Shown: piece after piece, positions 27,331 to 37,464 of the stretch
How the letters are laid out: every line of letters begins with the position of its first letter
How positions within the stretch are numbered: the stretch's first letter is position 1
Origin: Thiomargarita sp.
GTDB lineage: Bacteria > Pseudomonadota > Gammaproteobacteria > Beggiatoales > Beggiatoaceae
DNA: 64,000 nt
Assembly (NCBI GenBank): GCA_020721005.1
Contig: DYNP01000011.1
Coordinates: 105,389 to 169,388, forward strand
Reading direction: 5' to 3'
The notes under the pieces: generated by a model
Told to the model about the DNA's origin: nothing
What the model saw: the letters and a program-made list of their open reading frames with translations, nothing else
Databases searched by the model: none
Position numbers and translations under genes: made by a program

Positions 27331-28230
27331 ATGTCTTTGAAAGAGTTAATGATTACCTATCAACAGCGGGTTTGGACAGTCTTGGACACCTGTTTACCTG
27401 CCCCCACCGTTCAACCCTACTTATTGCATCAAGCCATGCGATACGCAGTATTTAACGGGGGAAAACGGATTCGACCCGTATTAGTCTATTTGACTGGTTC
27501 GGCACTGGAGGTAGCTCCCGAATCCTTAGACATTCCGGCTGCCGCTGTGGAACTCATCCACAGCTATTCTTTGGTACACGATGACCTTCCCGCCATGGAC
27601 GATGATGATTTGCGACGGGGTCAGCCCACCTGTCACAAAGCTTATGATGAGGCCACCGCCATCCTGGCTGGAGACGCACTGCAAACACTGGCATTTTACA
27701 TTCTCAGTCATCAACTTACCCCGAAACTGCCCGTTCAACAGCGGCTCACCATGATTGAAGTTTTAGCCCTGGCCAGCGGCTCCAGAGGTATGGCAGGCGG
27801 ACAAGCCTTAGACATCAACGCCGCCGGGCAATTCGGACGGGACTTAGGAATCGCTCAACTCGAAAATATCCATATTCACAAGACGGGTGCCCTGATTCGA
27901 GCCAGTGTCAAACTGGGCGCCTTGAGTTGTGCCGAACTCGACAAGACGACCCTCAACTCGCTGGATCACTACGCTAAATGCATAGGACTGGCCTTTCAAG
28001 TCCACGATGATATCTTGGATGTGGAGGCCCCCACCCAAACCCTGGGCAAACCCCAAGGCTCTGACCTAACACATCAAAAAGTAACTTATCCCTCTCTACT
28101 GGGCCTTGGAGAATCCAAAAAACTGGCACAAACCCTCATTGAAGAAGCTATTGCCAGCTTAACTCATTTCAATGACAAAGCCCAACCCCTGCGAGAGCTG
28201 GCCCATTTTATCATTGCTCGAGAGTATTAA
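27331..28230 (+). CDS. ispA: Farnesyl/geranyl diphosphate synthase
   Basis: A 299-residue trans-prenyltransferase that condenses isopentenyl and dimethylallyl diphosphate to geranyl then farnesyl diphosphate. The first Asp-rich motif DDLPAMDDDD starts at D84 and the second, DDILD, is at 226-230; GKPQGSDLTHQKVTYPSLLG after it is typical of IspA. ATG 27331 is chosen because AGGGTGAT sits 6 bases before it; an in-frame ATG 18 bases earlier has no ribosome site. The usual neighbours xseB and dxs are not here. Confidence 0.95.
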   Translation: MSLKELMITYQQRVWTVLDTCLPAPTVQPYLLHQAMRYAVFNGGKRIRPVLVYLTGSALEVAPESLDIPAAAVELIHSYSLVHDDLPAMDDDDLRRGQPTCHKAYDEATAILAGDALQTLAFYILSHQLTPKLPVQQRLTMIEVLALASGSRGMAGGQALDINAAGQFGRDLGIAQLENIHIHKTGALIRASVKLGALSCAELDKTTLNSLDHYAKCIGLAFQVHDDILDVEAPTQTLGKPQGSDLTHQKVTYPSLLGLGESKKLAQTLIEEAIASLTHFNDKAQPLRELAHFIIAREY

Positions 28231-28423
28231 AAGTGGAATTCGTAAAAAAGAGCCAAAAAAGAGAGCCAACCATAAGGGCAGACACACAAACCATCCATCC
28301 GCCCTGCTTACTGGAAAACAATTATTGAGTTACACACAATGCCAATCCAACCTTACCTTTTTGCTTGACAGTGAATCTACTCTATGAGTGAATCAATAAG
28401 CGACGCTGGTAACCACCCCCCTA

Positions 28424-28444
28424 CCCCTCCTTGAAAAGGAGGGG
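28424..28444. terminator. Perfect 9-bp hairpin, second copy
   Basis: The same CCCCTCCTT/AAGGAGGGG stem seen after the STAND gene, again preceded by an AACCACCCC-like leader. It lies 194 bases after ispA and just before the tandem array. Confidence 0.5.
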
Positions 28445-28478
28445 AGAACAGGCAAGATGGACTGATCAACGGGAAGCC

Positions 28479-28725
28479 CATCCCCCTTCTTACCAAGTAG
28501 GGGTAGGGGGTGGTTCCAGCTGCCCCCTTCTTACCAAGTAGGAGTAGGGGGTGGTTCCAGCTGCCCCCTTCTTACCAAGTAGGGGTAGGGGGTGGTTCCA
28601 GCTGCCCCCTTCCTTACCAAGGAGGGGTAGGGGGTGGTTCCAGCTGCCCCCTTCTTACCAAGTAGGGGTAGGGGGTGGTTCCAGCTGCCCCCTTCCTTAC
28701 CAAGGAGGGGTAGGGGGTGGTTCTA
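28479..28725. repeat. Six tandem copies of a 41-42 bp GC-rich repeat
   Basis: Unit starts are at 28479, 28520, 28561, 28602, 28644 and 28685. Each contains CCCCCTTCTTACCAAGTAGG or the variant with CCTTACCAAGGAGG, then GGGTAGGGGGTGGTTCCAG. The two variants alternate in the last three units. The units look like expanded relatives of the CCCCTCCTT hairpin repeat. There is no spacer diversity, so it is not a CRISPR array. Frames through it give repetitive artefact peptides. The rest of 28231-28887 has no gene. Confidence 0.92.
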
Positions 28726-28887
28726 AACGCTTATTAACCTATTTATAAATTAGATTTACTATACAAAAAATCTATACAAGGAACACAGGGTGCCTGATAC
28801 TCGTTTTACATCTGTTATTAAAGCATTGAGAATCCATTGCCAAACTATGGCTTGGCATTCCGATCCTCTCAATACTTGGAGTAATCT

Positions 28888-30612
28888 ATGATAAACAATC
28901 GATTTTTTAAAAGCACGGGTCCCATTTTACTGGTCAGTTTACTGATGGGCTGTCTTAACCCCAACACTGCCACTGGTGAAGCAGACAAGCCTTATCAAGT
29001 ACCCGATAATCCCGAACAAACGGTTAAAGAAATCTTTTTGGAAATATTAGTGGCCGAAATTGCAGCTCAACGGGAACAATACCCATTAGCCGCCCACTCC
29101 TTTTTAAAAGCAGCCAAACTGGCCAATCGAGCAGAATTAGCCAAACGAGCCACCGAAACCGCCTTATATGCCCAAGACTCAAAACTGGCCACAGAAGCTG
29201 CCTTACTGTGGGTTAAATTAGCGCCCAATGACTCAAACAGCCATGAAATTTTAAGTGGCTTATTTATCCAAGCTGGCAAAACAGATGAAGCCATTCGGGA
29301 ACTGGAAGTATTGTTTGACACCTCAAAAGGGGGATTACAAGAACGTTTGGAAGGCATTGCCACCATTTTGGAACGTTTTCCAGAAAAGCAACAAGCCATT
29401 GAATTCATGAAGAAACTGGTTGATAATTTGCAGCAACAGCCCGATGCTTTATTGACCTATGCTCGACTCTTGGTTCATTTAAAAGAACAAACCAAAGCCA
29501 CGCAAATCTTAAAACAACTGCTCACCAAAGTGCCTGATCATAAAGAAGGAGTGCCATTGTATGCTCACCTTTTAAATGAAGAAAATAAAACCGAAGAAGC
29601 TTTAACTTGGCTAAAACAAGCCTTGGATAATCATCCAGATCAGCAAGAATGGCGTCTGGTTTATGCCCAATTACTTGCGGAACACAATCGTCAGAAGGAA
29701 GCCATTGAACAATTGCTCTCTTTGGTTGAGAATTACCCTGATCGGGCAGAAATTTTATATTCTCTAGGGGTGTTGTCAATAGAAGACAACCAGTTATCTG
29801 CTGCCGAAAAGTATTTCAACCAATTGTTGGACTATGAAGGACAAGAAGATATTGCTCATTACCAATTGGGACAAATTGCAGAATTGGCTAAAAAACCAGA
29901 AGAGGCTTTGGAGTGGTATCGGAAAATTGCTCCCGACTCTCAATTTGCTTTCAGTGCCAAATCCCGTCTTGCCTTGGCATTGGCCAAAGCAGGACAGTTG
30001 AAAGAAGCTATGCGAGAATTGCAGGAAATAATTCCTGAAGATGAAAGCCAGATGGCTCGTATTATTTTAGTAGAAGCAGAAATATTGATCATTCATGAGC
30101 AGTTGAAAGACGCCATGGCCGCCTACAATCGCGGTCTCGAACGGTTGCCCGATAATGTAGACTTGTTATATAAGCGTTCCCTGTTAGGGGAAAAAATGGA
30201 ACTCCTAGAACAAGTGGAATGGGATTTAAGACGTATTCTCACTTTGGACGCCAATAATACCAATGCTCTCAATGCCTTGGGTTATATCATCGCCAATTAC
30301 TTTCCCAAGCGTTATGCCGAAGGTCGCGAGTTGATTCAGAAAGCGCTGAAAAATCAACCCAATGAACAATATATTTTAGACAGCATGGGGTGGATTTTGT
30401 ACAAAATGGGTGAATATAAGGAAGCCATCACTTATTTGCGCAAAGCACATGAACAAAAAGTAGATGCAGAAGTGGCTGCTCATTTCGGAGAAGTTTTATG
30501 GGTCAGTGGAGACCGTCAGGCTGCCAAAAAGGTTTGGGAAGATGCTTTAAAGATGTTTCCCGATCATTCCTTGTTGGAAGAGACGATGAAACGTTTGCAA
30601 GCCGCGCCATGA
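28888..30612 (+). CDS. TPR-repeat lipoprotein
   Basis: A 574-residue protein with a lipoprotein signal (LVSLLMGC, acyl cysteine C22), so probably membrane-anchored in the periplasm. At least ten tetratricopeptide repeats follow, clear in segments such as DLLYKRSLLGEKMELLEQVE and YILDSMGWILYKMGEYKEAI. Such proteins scaffold protein complexes. The stop overlaps the lolB start by 4 bases (ATGA), so the two genes are translated together. This TPR-lolB pair is common in gammaproteobacteria and suggests a shared role in outer-membrane biogenesis. Confidence 0.92.
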   Translation: MINNRFFKSTGPILLVSLLMGCLNPNTATGEADKPYQVPDNPEQTVKEIFLEILVAEIAAQREQYPLAAHSFLKAAKLANRAELAKRATETALYAQDSKLATEAALLWVKLAPNDSNSHEILSGLFIQAGKTDEAIRELEVLFDTSKGGLQERLEGIATILERFPEKQQAIEFMKKLVDNLQQQPDALLTYARLLVHLKEQTKATQILKQLLTKVPDHKEGVPLYAHLLNEENKTEEALTWLKQALDNHPDQQEWRLVYAQLLAEHNRQKEAIEQLLSLVENYPDRAEILYSLGVLSIEDNQLSAAEKYFNQLLDYEGQEDIAHYQLGQIAELAKKPEEALEWYRKIAPDSQFAFSAKSRLALALAKAGQLKEAMRELQEIIPEDESQMARIILVEAEILIIHEQLKDAMAAYNRGLERLPDNVDLLYKRSLLGEKMELLEQVEWDLRRILTLDANNTNALNALGYIIANYFPKRYAEGRELIQKALKNQPNEQYILDSMGWILYKMGEYKEAITYLRKAHEQKVDAEVAAHFGEVLWVSGDRQAAKKVWEDALKMFPDHSLLEETMKRLQAAP

Positions 30613-31214
30613 AATTCTTAAAAGCAGCAAGCTTAATCCTGTTTATACAAGGGTTTATACAGGGATGTGCCCAATCGCCAATTGTGCAAGATTCTGCTTT
30701 ATTGGCATTATGGCAAACTCATCATCAACAGATGACCCAATCGCAGATTTGGCAAGTGAATGGGAGCATTGTGATTGCCAGTGCCCAAGACACTTGGAAT
30801 GCTCGTGTGTATTGGCAACAGCAAGTTGACAGTTATCAATTGCGTTTCAATGCGCCTTTGGGACAAGGGGCGATGCTATTATTTGGGAATCCGCAGCAGG
30901 TTACCATGCAAACGACAAATCAGGAAAGTTTTACAGCCCAAGACCCAGATGCTTTGGTCAAACAGGTGTTGAAAGTTGAGATACCGGTAAGTCATTTGTA
31001 CTATTGGATTCGTGGTATTCCCAACCCTAATATTCCCATACACAGTTATACTCTCAATAATCAAGGCTATCTTCACACTTTAACCCAAGCCAACTGGGTA
31101 TTGGAATTTCAAAATTATCAGGCTAGTCCCCCATTGCCCCAGAAATTTTATTTGTACAATGGAGAATTTGATGTGAAAATGAGCATTTCCTACTGGCAAT
31201 TGGGACAAACCTAA
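30609..31214 (+). CDS. lolB: Outer membrane lipoprotein receptor LolB
   Basis: A 201-residue lipoprotein (lipobox FIQGC near residue 20) that receives lipoproteins from LolA and inserts them in the outer membrane. Conserved family features include WQVNGSIVI, the strand pattern WNARVYWQQQVDSYQLRFNA, PLGQGAMLLFG, and the YWIRGIP loop. ATG 30609 overlaps the upstream TPR gene by 4 bases. The gene that often follows, ispE, is absent. Confidence 0.93.
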   Translation: MKFLKAASLILFIQGFIQGCAQSPIVQDSALLALWQTHHQQMTQSQIWQVNGSIVIASAQDTWNARVYWQQQVDSYQLRFNAPLGQGAMLLFGNPQQVTMQTTNQESFTAQDPDALVKQVLKVEIPVSHLYYWIRGIPNPNIPIHSYTLNNQGYLHTLTQANWVLEFQNYQASPPLPQKFYLYNGEFDVKMSISYWQLGQT

Positions 31215-31293
31215 CTCAAACAGAATGCCCAATCGTAGTTTGACACTCCAAATATTTGGCAAATGTCACTCACATCCCAGTTCATCAATTTTC

Positions 31294-32157
31294 TCACCAC
31301 TGCGCAGTTAATTGATACCCTTCTTGTTCTAACAACTGCAAAATTCCCATATTCCCACCCAAGCGCAACGCACTGAGAATGAATATTGTGTTTCCATTCT
31401 CTAACAAGGGTTTCATGCGTTGAATCAATGCTTTATTACGCATCTGCATTTCACGCTGTAATTTTAATTTGAGGGCAACTTCCGCATTATAAACGGGATG
31501 ATGGTTCCACAGAAATTCTGAAAGTTGTTTTAAATCTCCCCCCAAATAGTGCTCAATCAGTTGTTGGTTAACGGCGGATATTTCGGCAAATTGTTGCACC
31601 CCTATAGCCAATATTTTACCCTGTTGCTCCAAGGGAATGGCAGCAAACAGGTTAAGATGTTCTTCCACTTTTTCCAACGGATAAGGGGCCTTACCCAATT
31701 TCATCACTTGTTCATACAACCGCCAATCTGCATATTTTCCGGTCTGAATGGGAGGCGTGTTGAGCAGTGTGATGACTGCCCAAGGTTGTAATTGTTGGAT
31801 TAAAGGGGGAGAAAAATGATGGGTGGACTGTAGCAGTCTTTCTACTTCCCGATAAAGTTGGGGGAGAATCAGTGTATCTAAGCCACGGTTATCCTTGGAA
31901 AAGAATTGGGCAGCCAAAGTTCGCAGTGTGGGAATATCTTTCAACAGTTCAAAGGCCACCCGTTCCGTTTGTTCAAGATGGGGAGTGAGTCGAGAGAGGA
32001 TTTCCAAAGCCCGAGGGTCCTCAGTATGATAGGTGGCAAACAGGTGGCTGGGAGGAGATTGAGGGGAGGTCAATTGCCACAGCAGTCCCACTTGAGAAGC
32101 AGCCCATAAGTTGTGACTGAACAGTCCGACTAAAAAGTAACTGAGTAATTTTTTCAT
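31294..32157 (-). CDS. TraB/GumN family protein
   Basis: A 287-residue exported protein with a signal peptide (MKKLLSYFLVGLFSHNLWA). It matches the TraB/GumN (PF01963) family: HLFATYHTEDPRAL near the N-terminus, corresponding to the GT.H/GS.H motif, a central helical region, and ILSALRLGGNMGILQLLEQE near the C-terminus, which replaces the usual GALHLVG motif. Some relatives are metalloproteases (Tiki-like); the conserved histidine in the second motif appears to be replaced here, so activity is doubtful. It is convergent with lolB. Confidence 0.85.
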   Translation of the reverse strand: MKKLLSYFLVGLFSHNLWAASQVGLLWQLTSPQSPPSHLFATYHTEDPRALEILSRLTPHLEQTERVAFELLKDIPTLRTLAAQFFSKDNRGLDTLILPQLYREVERLLQSTHHFSPPLIQQLQPWAVITLLNTPPIQTGKYADWRLYEQVMKLGKAPYPLEKVEEHLNLFAAIPLEQQGKILAIGVQQFAEISAVNQQLIEHYLGGDLKQLSEFLWNHHPVYNAEVALKLKLQREMQMRNKALIQRMKPLLENGNTIFILSALRLGGNMGILQLLEQEGYQLTAQW

Positions 32158-32230
32158 GAACCGGAGGGTAAAAAAGGAAGGGGAATGAGTTCAAATCAAA
32201 GTTCCCAATTCTGACAGGTTGTTAAAATCT

Positions 32231-32466
32231 GTCAGGGTGATGAGGGTCTCTGTTGCTGAAAATTCAACGTATTTCGTGAAGGTTGACGTGCATAGCCTAG
32301 TAACAAATGTAGGGTGCATAAGCAAAGCGTCATGCACCTTTTGGACTTAGAACGATGACTGCGCTAAAAGAGGCTGTTATCCACTCTGCACGGGCTATCA
32401 GGAGGATGAGAGTCTCCGTTGCCGAAAATTCAACGTATTTCGTGAGGGTTGACGTTCATCGCGTAA
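32231..32466. repeat. Pair of about 68-bp direct repeats
   Basis: Copies at about 32231-32299 and 32398-32466 share GAAAATTCAACGTATTTCGT and flanking bases with a few differences. The second copy covers the 3' end and stop codon of the exported protein gene. Between them is a short piece reading GTAGGGTGCATAAGCAAAGC, another dispersed-repeat type. Confidence 0.8.
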
Positions 32467-33689
32467 TTAGTCAAAGGGGGATTGACCCAGATATTGCCGT
32501 CACTCAATACTTCAAATTTAAATGGATACCAGGTGTCTAAACGAGTATTAGCCAGTTGATCGCCTTTTCCAAGGTCGAGCGGAGGAGGAGTAAATACGTG
32601 GGCAGCTTCACCATCAATGTGCAATTCTACACTGATTCCAGAATTTTGCAGGTGAATGGGTTCTAGGGGACGATTAGGACCTTCAAAATAATGTACCGCA
32701 AAAAGATATTCCCCAGGTTGCAGTAAAACTCCATTTTCAGGAGTGGATAATACCAGGATTTCGGGACGGGTTTCTATCACTTCATCGGTATGTAATTGAG
32801 CTGTGCAGCGTTGTTCCAAGCAGGTAAAATTTTTATTGCCAAAGTAAAGATGAAAACGGTCGGCTGGGTTATAATAGGTTTCTTTAGCGCCCGGATCGGG
32901 TCCGATCAAATGAGCATCTAAATCAATCTGTTCTTCCGACCAGTTGAGAGAAATCCAAATCTCTTTTGGAGGAGGGAGGGGAATTAAGGCTACGGTCAAT
33001 GGTTGCACTTCCGGACATAATAATTCAACTTCTTGAATAAAGGGTTCAAAGCCGCGTTGTCGAATTTCCAATTGCCAACGGTCAGGGAAAAGGTGGTTAA
33101 ATTCGCTACTGCCCAATTCATCGCTGATTTGCGTAATTCCCCCCAATCTGATCTCGACCGCCGGCATGGGGGACTGAGTGTGAGCGTTGATCACGTTGAC
33201 CTGTAAATGGGCACATGCTTCTCTCTTTGAGGTTTCCATCAAGCTCAAGGTGGCGACGTCAAATTGATATTGTTTCACCAAAGTATAATCTGCATACGCA
33301 ATTTCCAATCCCACAGTATCCGGTCCAGTCCCATACAGGACAAATTGTCCAAAATCACCCGGATCGTCCAATTCACAAGTAGGTTCTTCTGCCGTCAAAA
33401 TAGGCAGTAGATAACTGTGTTGATTTACCGTCAAACAAGGTTTAAATAGTATATCGTAGTAGAGAGTGACCAGTTGGGGATCTCCAAATACTGTATTTAC
33501 CCAAGTGTCGACGCGAATTTTCTGGATAAGTAAACGGTGAATCGGAATAATCTCTTCATCTGTAGGAGGTGCTTGACCAAATGCTTCTTCAAAACTCGTG
33601 GTAAATGATTCTCCCTGTGCCCAAGCCACTCTGCCCAATAAAAGCAGGCTGCAAAAGGCTATTTGATACAACAAATTACGGTATTTCAT
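32430..33689 (-). CDS. Exported protein, carboxypeptidase-regulatory and DUF2135-like domains
   Basis: A 419-residue protein with a signal peptide cleaved near VAWA. A carboxypeptidase-regulatory-like beta domain (about 160-240, LQVNVINAHTQSPMPAVEI) is followed by a DUF2135/YfaP-like domain: LNWSEEQIDLDAHLIGPDPG and later PGEYLFAVHYFEG. Such domains occur in surface or periplasmic proteins of unknown function. The last dozen residues (NPHEIR end) are encoded by a dispersed repeat, so the natural C-terminus may have been replaced. No operon partner. Confidence 0.75.
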   Translation of the reverse strand: MKYRNLLYQIAFCSLLLLGRVAWAQGESFTTSFEEAFGQAPPTDEEIIPIHRLLIQKIRVDTWVNTVFGDPQLVTLYYDILFKPCLTVNQHSYLLPILTAEEPTCELDDPGDFGQFVLYGTGPDTVGLEIAYADYTLVKQYQFDVATLSLMETSKREACAHLQVNVINAHTQSPMPAVEIRLGGITQISDELGSSEFNHLFPDRWQLEIRQRGFEPFIQEVELLCPEVQPLTVALIPLPPPKEIWISLNWSEEQIDLDAHLIGPDPGAKETYYNPADRFHLYFGNKNFTCLEQRCTAQLHTDEVIETRPEILVLSTPENGVLLQPGEYLFAVHYFEGPNRPLEPIHLQNSGISVELHIDGEAAHVFTPPPLDLGKGDQLANTRLDTWYPFKFEVLSDGNIWVNPPLTNYAMNVNPHEIR

Positions 33690-33879
33690 GGTAAATACTC
33701 CTAAAGAAATCTTAATCTATAATGTGTTAATTATAGGTGATTTTAAGTAAAATGGCAATTAAGGTCCGTCAAAAAAAGATTTTTGTGCTCACCTCAGAGA
33801 TTGCCAACCGAAGGCACCCCCATACCCTAAAAATAGGGACTGCCCATTTATAACCCATTAATTTTAGGATAATCCGTTC

Positions 33880-36800
33880 ATGGCCATTCAAGTTGCCCTC
33901 AATCATCACACATCCTACCATTATGACAAACCAATCACTCTGTCTCCCCATGTGATTCGACTGCGCCCTGCCCCTCAATGTAGAACTAAAATTCTCGCCT
34001 ATTCCCTAAAAGTTACCCCCACTGAACACTTCATCAACTGGCAACAAGATCCTTTTGGAAACTATTTGGCCAGATTAGTATTCAACAAAAAGGCTACGGA
34101 ATTGTCCGTAGAAGTTGATCTGGTGGCAGAAATGACCGTGATCAATCCTTTTGACTTCTTCTTAGAAGAATATGCCGACCATTATCCATTTGAGTATGAA
34201 GACCGTTTGGCCAAAGAATTAGCCCCTTACTTAGAAATCAAAGAGCAAGGTCCTCGTTTATGCAAATGGCTAACTCAAGTCGACATTGGAAAAAAACGCA
34301 CCGTAGACTTCCTCGTCGCTTTAAACCAACAATTACAAAAACACGTCGGTTATGCCATTCGTTTAGAACCCGGCATTCAAACCTGTGAAGAAACCCTCAC
34401 CAAAACCTTAGGCTCCTGCCGAGACACCGCTTGGTTACTGGTACAAATTCTGCGCCACTTGGGACTGGCTGCCCGTTTTGTCTCTGGCTATCTGGTGCAA
34501 CTTACAGCGGATATCAAATCCCTAGATGGACCCTCCGGACCAGAAGCTGATTTCACCGACTTACATGCTTGGGCAGAAGTTTATATTCCCGGAGCGGGCT
34601 GGATAGGACTGGATCCCACCTCTGGACTCTTTGCCAGTGAAGGTCATATTCCCTTAGCTTGCACCCCAGACCCAGAAGATGCCGCAGCAATCACCGGACT
34701 TGTAGAACCCTGTGAAACTGAATTCTACTATCACAACCGAATTCAACGCATCCATGAAGATCCTCGGGTGACCAAACCCTATACTGAAGAACAATGGCAG
34801 GCGATTGAAGCCCTAGGGCACAAGGTAGATGCCGAACTACACACCATGGATGTCCGCCTGACCATGGGAGGAGAACCCACTTTTGTCTCCATTGATGACA
34901 TGGAAGGCGCTGAATGGAACAATGCAGCTTTGGGACCGATGAAGCGAAAATTAGCTGGCGATTTACTCAAACGACTCCATACCCAATTTGCTCCAGGAGG
35001 AGTATTGCACTATGGACAAGGCAAATGGTATCCTGGTGAACCCGTTCCCCGTTGGGCCTTGGGCTGCTTTTGGCGAAAAGATGGAATCGCTATTTGGAAA
35101 AATCAACAACTCATTGCAGACGAACACTCCAACCCCCATTACACCTCCGAACACGCGGCCCAATTCATACAACAACTCGCCAAACGTTTGGGAATTAAAC
35201 CCAATTGCATCACTCCAGGTTATGAAGACACCCTTTATTACCTTTGGAAAGAAGGCAATGTGCCCATCAACCTCGATCCCAAACAAACCGATCTAAAAAA
35301 TGACTTGGAACGACAACGACTTGCTCGCCTGTTGACCGAAAATTCCCTCAGCCATCCCACAGGCTATGCCTTACCCCTAAGCTGGCGCTACACCAATACC
35401 GGGGGACATTGGCACAGTCATCCTTGGGAATTCAGACGTGGAATCATGTACCTGATACCTGGAGATTCCCCAATGGGACTGCGGCTGCCACTGGACTCAC
35501 TGCCTTGGATTGCTCCGGAAAAGCGACAAACTCCCGCCGAATACAGCCTATTTGAAGAACCCCACACCCTTCTAAAAGACTTCCATGGAGAAGTTGCTCA
35601 ACGTTACAGTCGAGTCGAAAAGGACCTGACCGCCGCCCTTAAACAAAGCCTCCTTTCCGTGGATGAAGTCACTCCTTTACGCACCAAGTCTGACCCTTCT
35701 AAAACAGATGAGAACATCATTCACACTGCCCTTTGCATAGAAGCTCGCCAAGGCTACCTGCACATTTTTCTACCCCCGGTAACCCACTTAGAACACTATT
35801 TAGACCTAATTGCCTCCATAGAAACCACCGCCAACGACCTTAACCTGCCCATTCTATTGGAAGGCTACGAACCCCCAACTGACGCTCGCCTCCTAAAACT
35901 CCACATCACCCCAGACCCTGGAGTCATCGAAGTCAACATTCATCCCGCTCACAACTGGGACCAACTCGTAAAAAATACCACCATCCTCTATGAACAAGCC
36001 TACCAAACCCGTTTAGGCACCGAAAAATTCATGGTCGACGGTCGCCACACCGGTACCGGGGGCGGCAATCACGTCACTCTAGGCGGTGCCACTCCCATAG
36101 ACAGTCCCTTACTCAGACGACCCGATCTCCTGCGCAGCCTAATCACCTACTGGCAACACCACCCCAGCCTATCTTACCTGTTCTCAGGTCTGTTTGTCGG
36201 TCCCACCTGCCAAGCACCTCGCGTAGATGAAGCCCGTAATGAAAGCCTCTATGAACTTGAAATAGCCTTTCAACGCATGCCTACCGGAGAAGTCACTGCC
36301 CCCTGGCTGGTCGACCGTTTACTACGGCATCTACTGGTTGACATCACAGGCAACACCCATCGCGCCGAATTCTGCATAGACAAACTCTATTCCCCAGACT
36401 CCTCCTCGGGTCGCCTGGGTCTTTTAGAAATGCGAGCCTTTGAAATGCCCCCCCATGCCCGCATGAGTCTCATGCAAATGCTATTGCTGCGCACCTTAAT
36501 TGCCCGCTTCTGGAAAACCCCCTACACCCACCCCCTGGTTCGATGGGGAACAGAATTGCACGACCGCTTCATGCTTCCCCATTTTGTTCGACAAGACCTT
36601 AAAGAAATCATTAGCGAACTCCAAGACCACGGCTATCCATTTGAATTAACTTGGTTCAATCCCTTCTTTGAATTCCGCTTCCCTCACTATGGCAGTCTCA
36701 AAATTGCTGACATCCAATTGGAATTACACATGGCTATTGAACCCTGGCCAGTCTTAGGAGAAGAAGTGGTGGCCACCGGGACCGCCCGTTTTGTCGACTC

Positions 36801-37305
36801 CTCAGTAGAACGTTTACAAATCAAAGTTACCGGTTTAACCGATTCCCGTTACCTGATCACTTGTAACAGTCGTTATGTGCCCCTTCACGGTACTGGTACC
36901 CAAGGAGAATATGTGGCTGGAGTACGTTATCGAGCCTGGCAACCCCCCTCTGCTCTGCACCCCACCATTCCCGTGCAAGTGCCACTGGTCTTTGACATCA
37001 TTGACAGCTGGAACCAACGATCCATAGGCGGTTGCACTTACCACGTAGCTCATCCTGGGGGCCGCGGCTATGAAACCTTTCCTGTCAATGCCTACGAAGC
37101 CGAATCTCGACGCATTACCCGTTTTAACGACTTTGGACACACCCCAGGCTCCGTTCAACCTCCCCCTGAATTCCAAATCCTCACCGGTTTCTACCCCCAA
37201 GCTCATCCAGTGGGACCGCGTCACATACCCAAGGAAGAACGCAATCCAGACTATCCCTACACTTTGGACCTGCGAAGAGAACGGGAATATGGACGCTGGA
37301 GTTAA
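33880..37305 (+). CDS. Transglutaminase-like protein fused to DUF2126
   Basis: An 1141-residue cytoplasmic protein. The N-terminal part is a bacterial transglutaminase N domain followed by a transglutaminase core with a plausible triad C180 (LGSCRDTAW), H229 (DLHAW) and D245 (IGLDPT). The remaining 850 residues match DUF2126, with conserved VRLTMGGEPTFVSIDDM and GGGNHVTLGG. Intact fusions of this size are common in proteobacteria and usually sit with an alpha-E/ATP-grasp pair linked to peptide metabolism; those partners are not here. The gene stands alone. The substrate is unknown. Confidence 0.93.
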   Translation: MAIQVALNHHTSYHYDKPITLSPHVIRLRPAPQCRTKILAYSLKVTPTEHFINWQQDPFGNYLARLVFNKKATELSVEVDLVAEMTVINPFDFFLEEYADHYPFEYEDRLAKELAPYLEIKEQGPRLCKWLTQVDIGKKRTVDFLVALNQQLQKHVGYAIRLEPGIQTCEETLTKTLGSCRDTAWLLVQILRHLGLAARFVSGYLVQLTADIKSLDGPSGPEADFTDLHAWAEVYIPGAGWIGLDPTSGLFASEGHIPLACTPDPEDAAAITGLVEPCETEFYYHNRIQRIHEDPRVTKPYTEEQWQAIEALGHKVDAELHTMDVRLTMGGEPTFVSIDDMEGAEWNNAALGPMKRKLAGDLLKRLHTQFAPGGVLHYGQGKWYPGEPVPRWALGCFWRKDGIAIWKNQQLIADEHSNPHYTSEHAAQFIQQLAKRLGIKPNCITPGYEDTLYYLWKEGNVPINLDPKQTDLKNDLERQRLARLLTENSLSHPTGYALPLSWRYTNTGGHWHSHPWEFRRGIMYLIPGDSPMGLRLPLDSLPWIAPEKRQTPAEYSLFEEPHTLLKDFHGEVAQRYSRVEKDLTAALKQSLLSVDEVTPLRTKSDPSKTDENIIHTALCIEARQGYLHIFLPPVTHLEHYLDLIASIETTANDLNLPILLEGYEPPTDARLLKLHITPDPGVIEVNIHPAHNWDQLVKNTTILYEQAYQTRLGTEKFMVDGRHTGTGGGNHVTLGGATPIDSPLLRRPDLLRSLITYWQHHPSLSYLFSGLFVGPTCQAPRVDEARNESLYELEIAFQRMPTGEVTAPWLVDRLLRHLLVDITGNTHRAEFCIDKLYSPDSSSGRLGLLEMRAFEMPPHARMSLMQMLLLRTLIARFWKTPYTHPLVRWGTELHDRFMLPHFVRQDLKEIISELQDHGYPFELTWFNPFFEFRFPHYGSLKIADIQLELHMAIEPWPVLGEEVVATGTARFVDSSVERLQIKVTGLTDSRYLITCNSRYVPLHGTGTQGEYVAGVRYRAWQPPSALHPTIPVQVPLVFDIIDSWNQRSIGGCTYHVAHPGGRGYETFPVNAYEAESRRITRFNDFGHTPGSVQPPPEFQILTGFYPQAHPVGPRHIPKEERNPDYPYTLDLRREREYGRWS

Positions 37306-37464
37306 CCCATAAGTCCCCTCTAACAATTCCCCCCTGACTTCCCCCCAAACTGTGAGCGAACACCCCTCGCTCACCCTACCAATTCCCCCCCTTGAATTGC
37401 AACCCCATAACTGCTAAACTGTCCAAAATAATACCCTTTTATATTTAACCTTATGGAGTCTATT

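Noticed and set aside
28479..28725. CRISPR array
   Set aside because: Units are directly adjacent with no unique spacers, and no cas genes are nearby.
28551..28748. Plus-strand frame with repeated GRGWFQLPPS peptides
   Set aside because: It is only the translation of the tandem 41-bp DNA array.
37306..37464. Replication origin next to dnaN
   Set aside because: No cluster of TTATCCACA-type boxes or AT-rich unwinding region was seen, and dnaA is absent.
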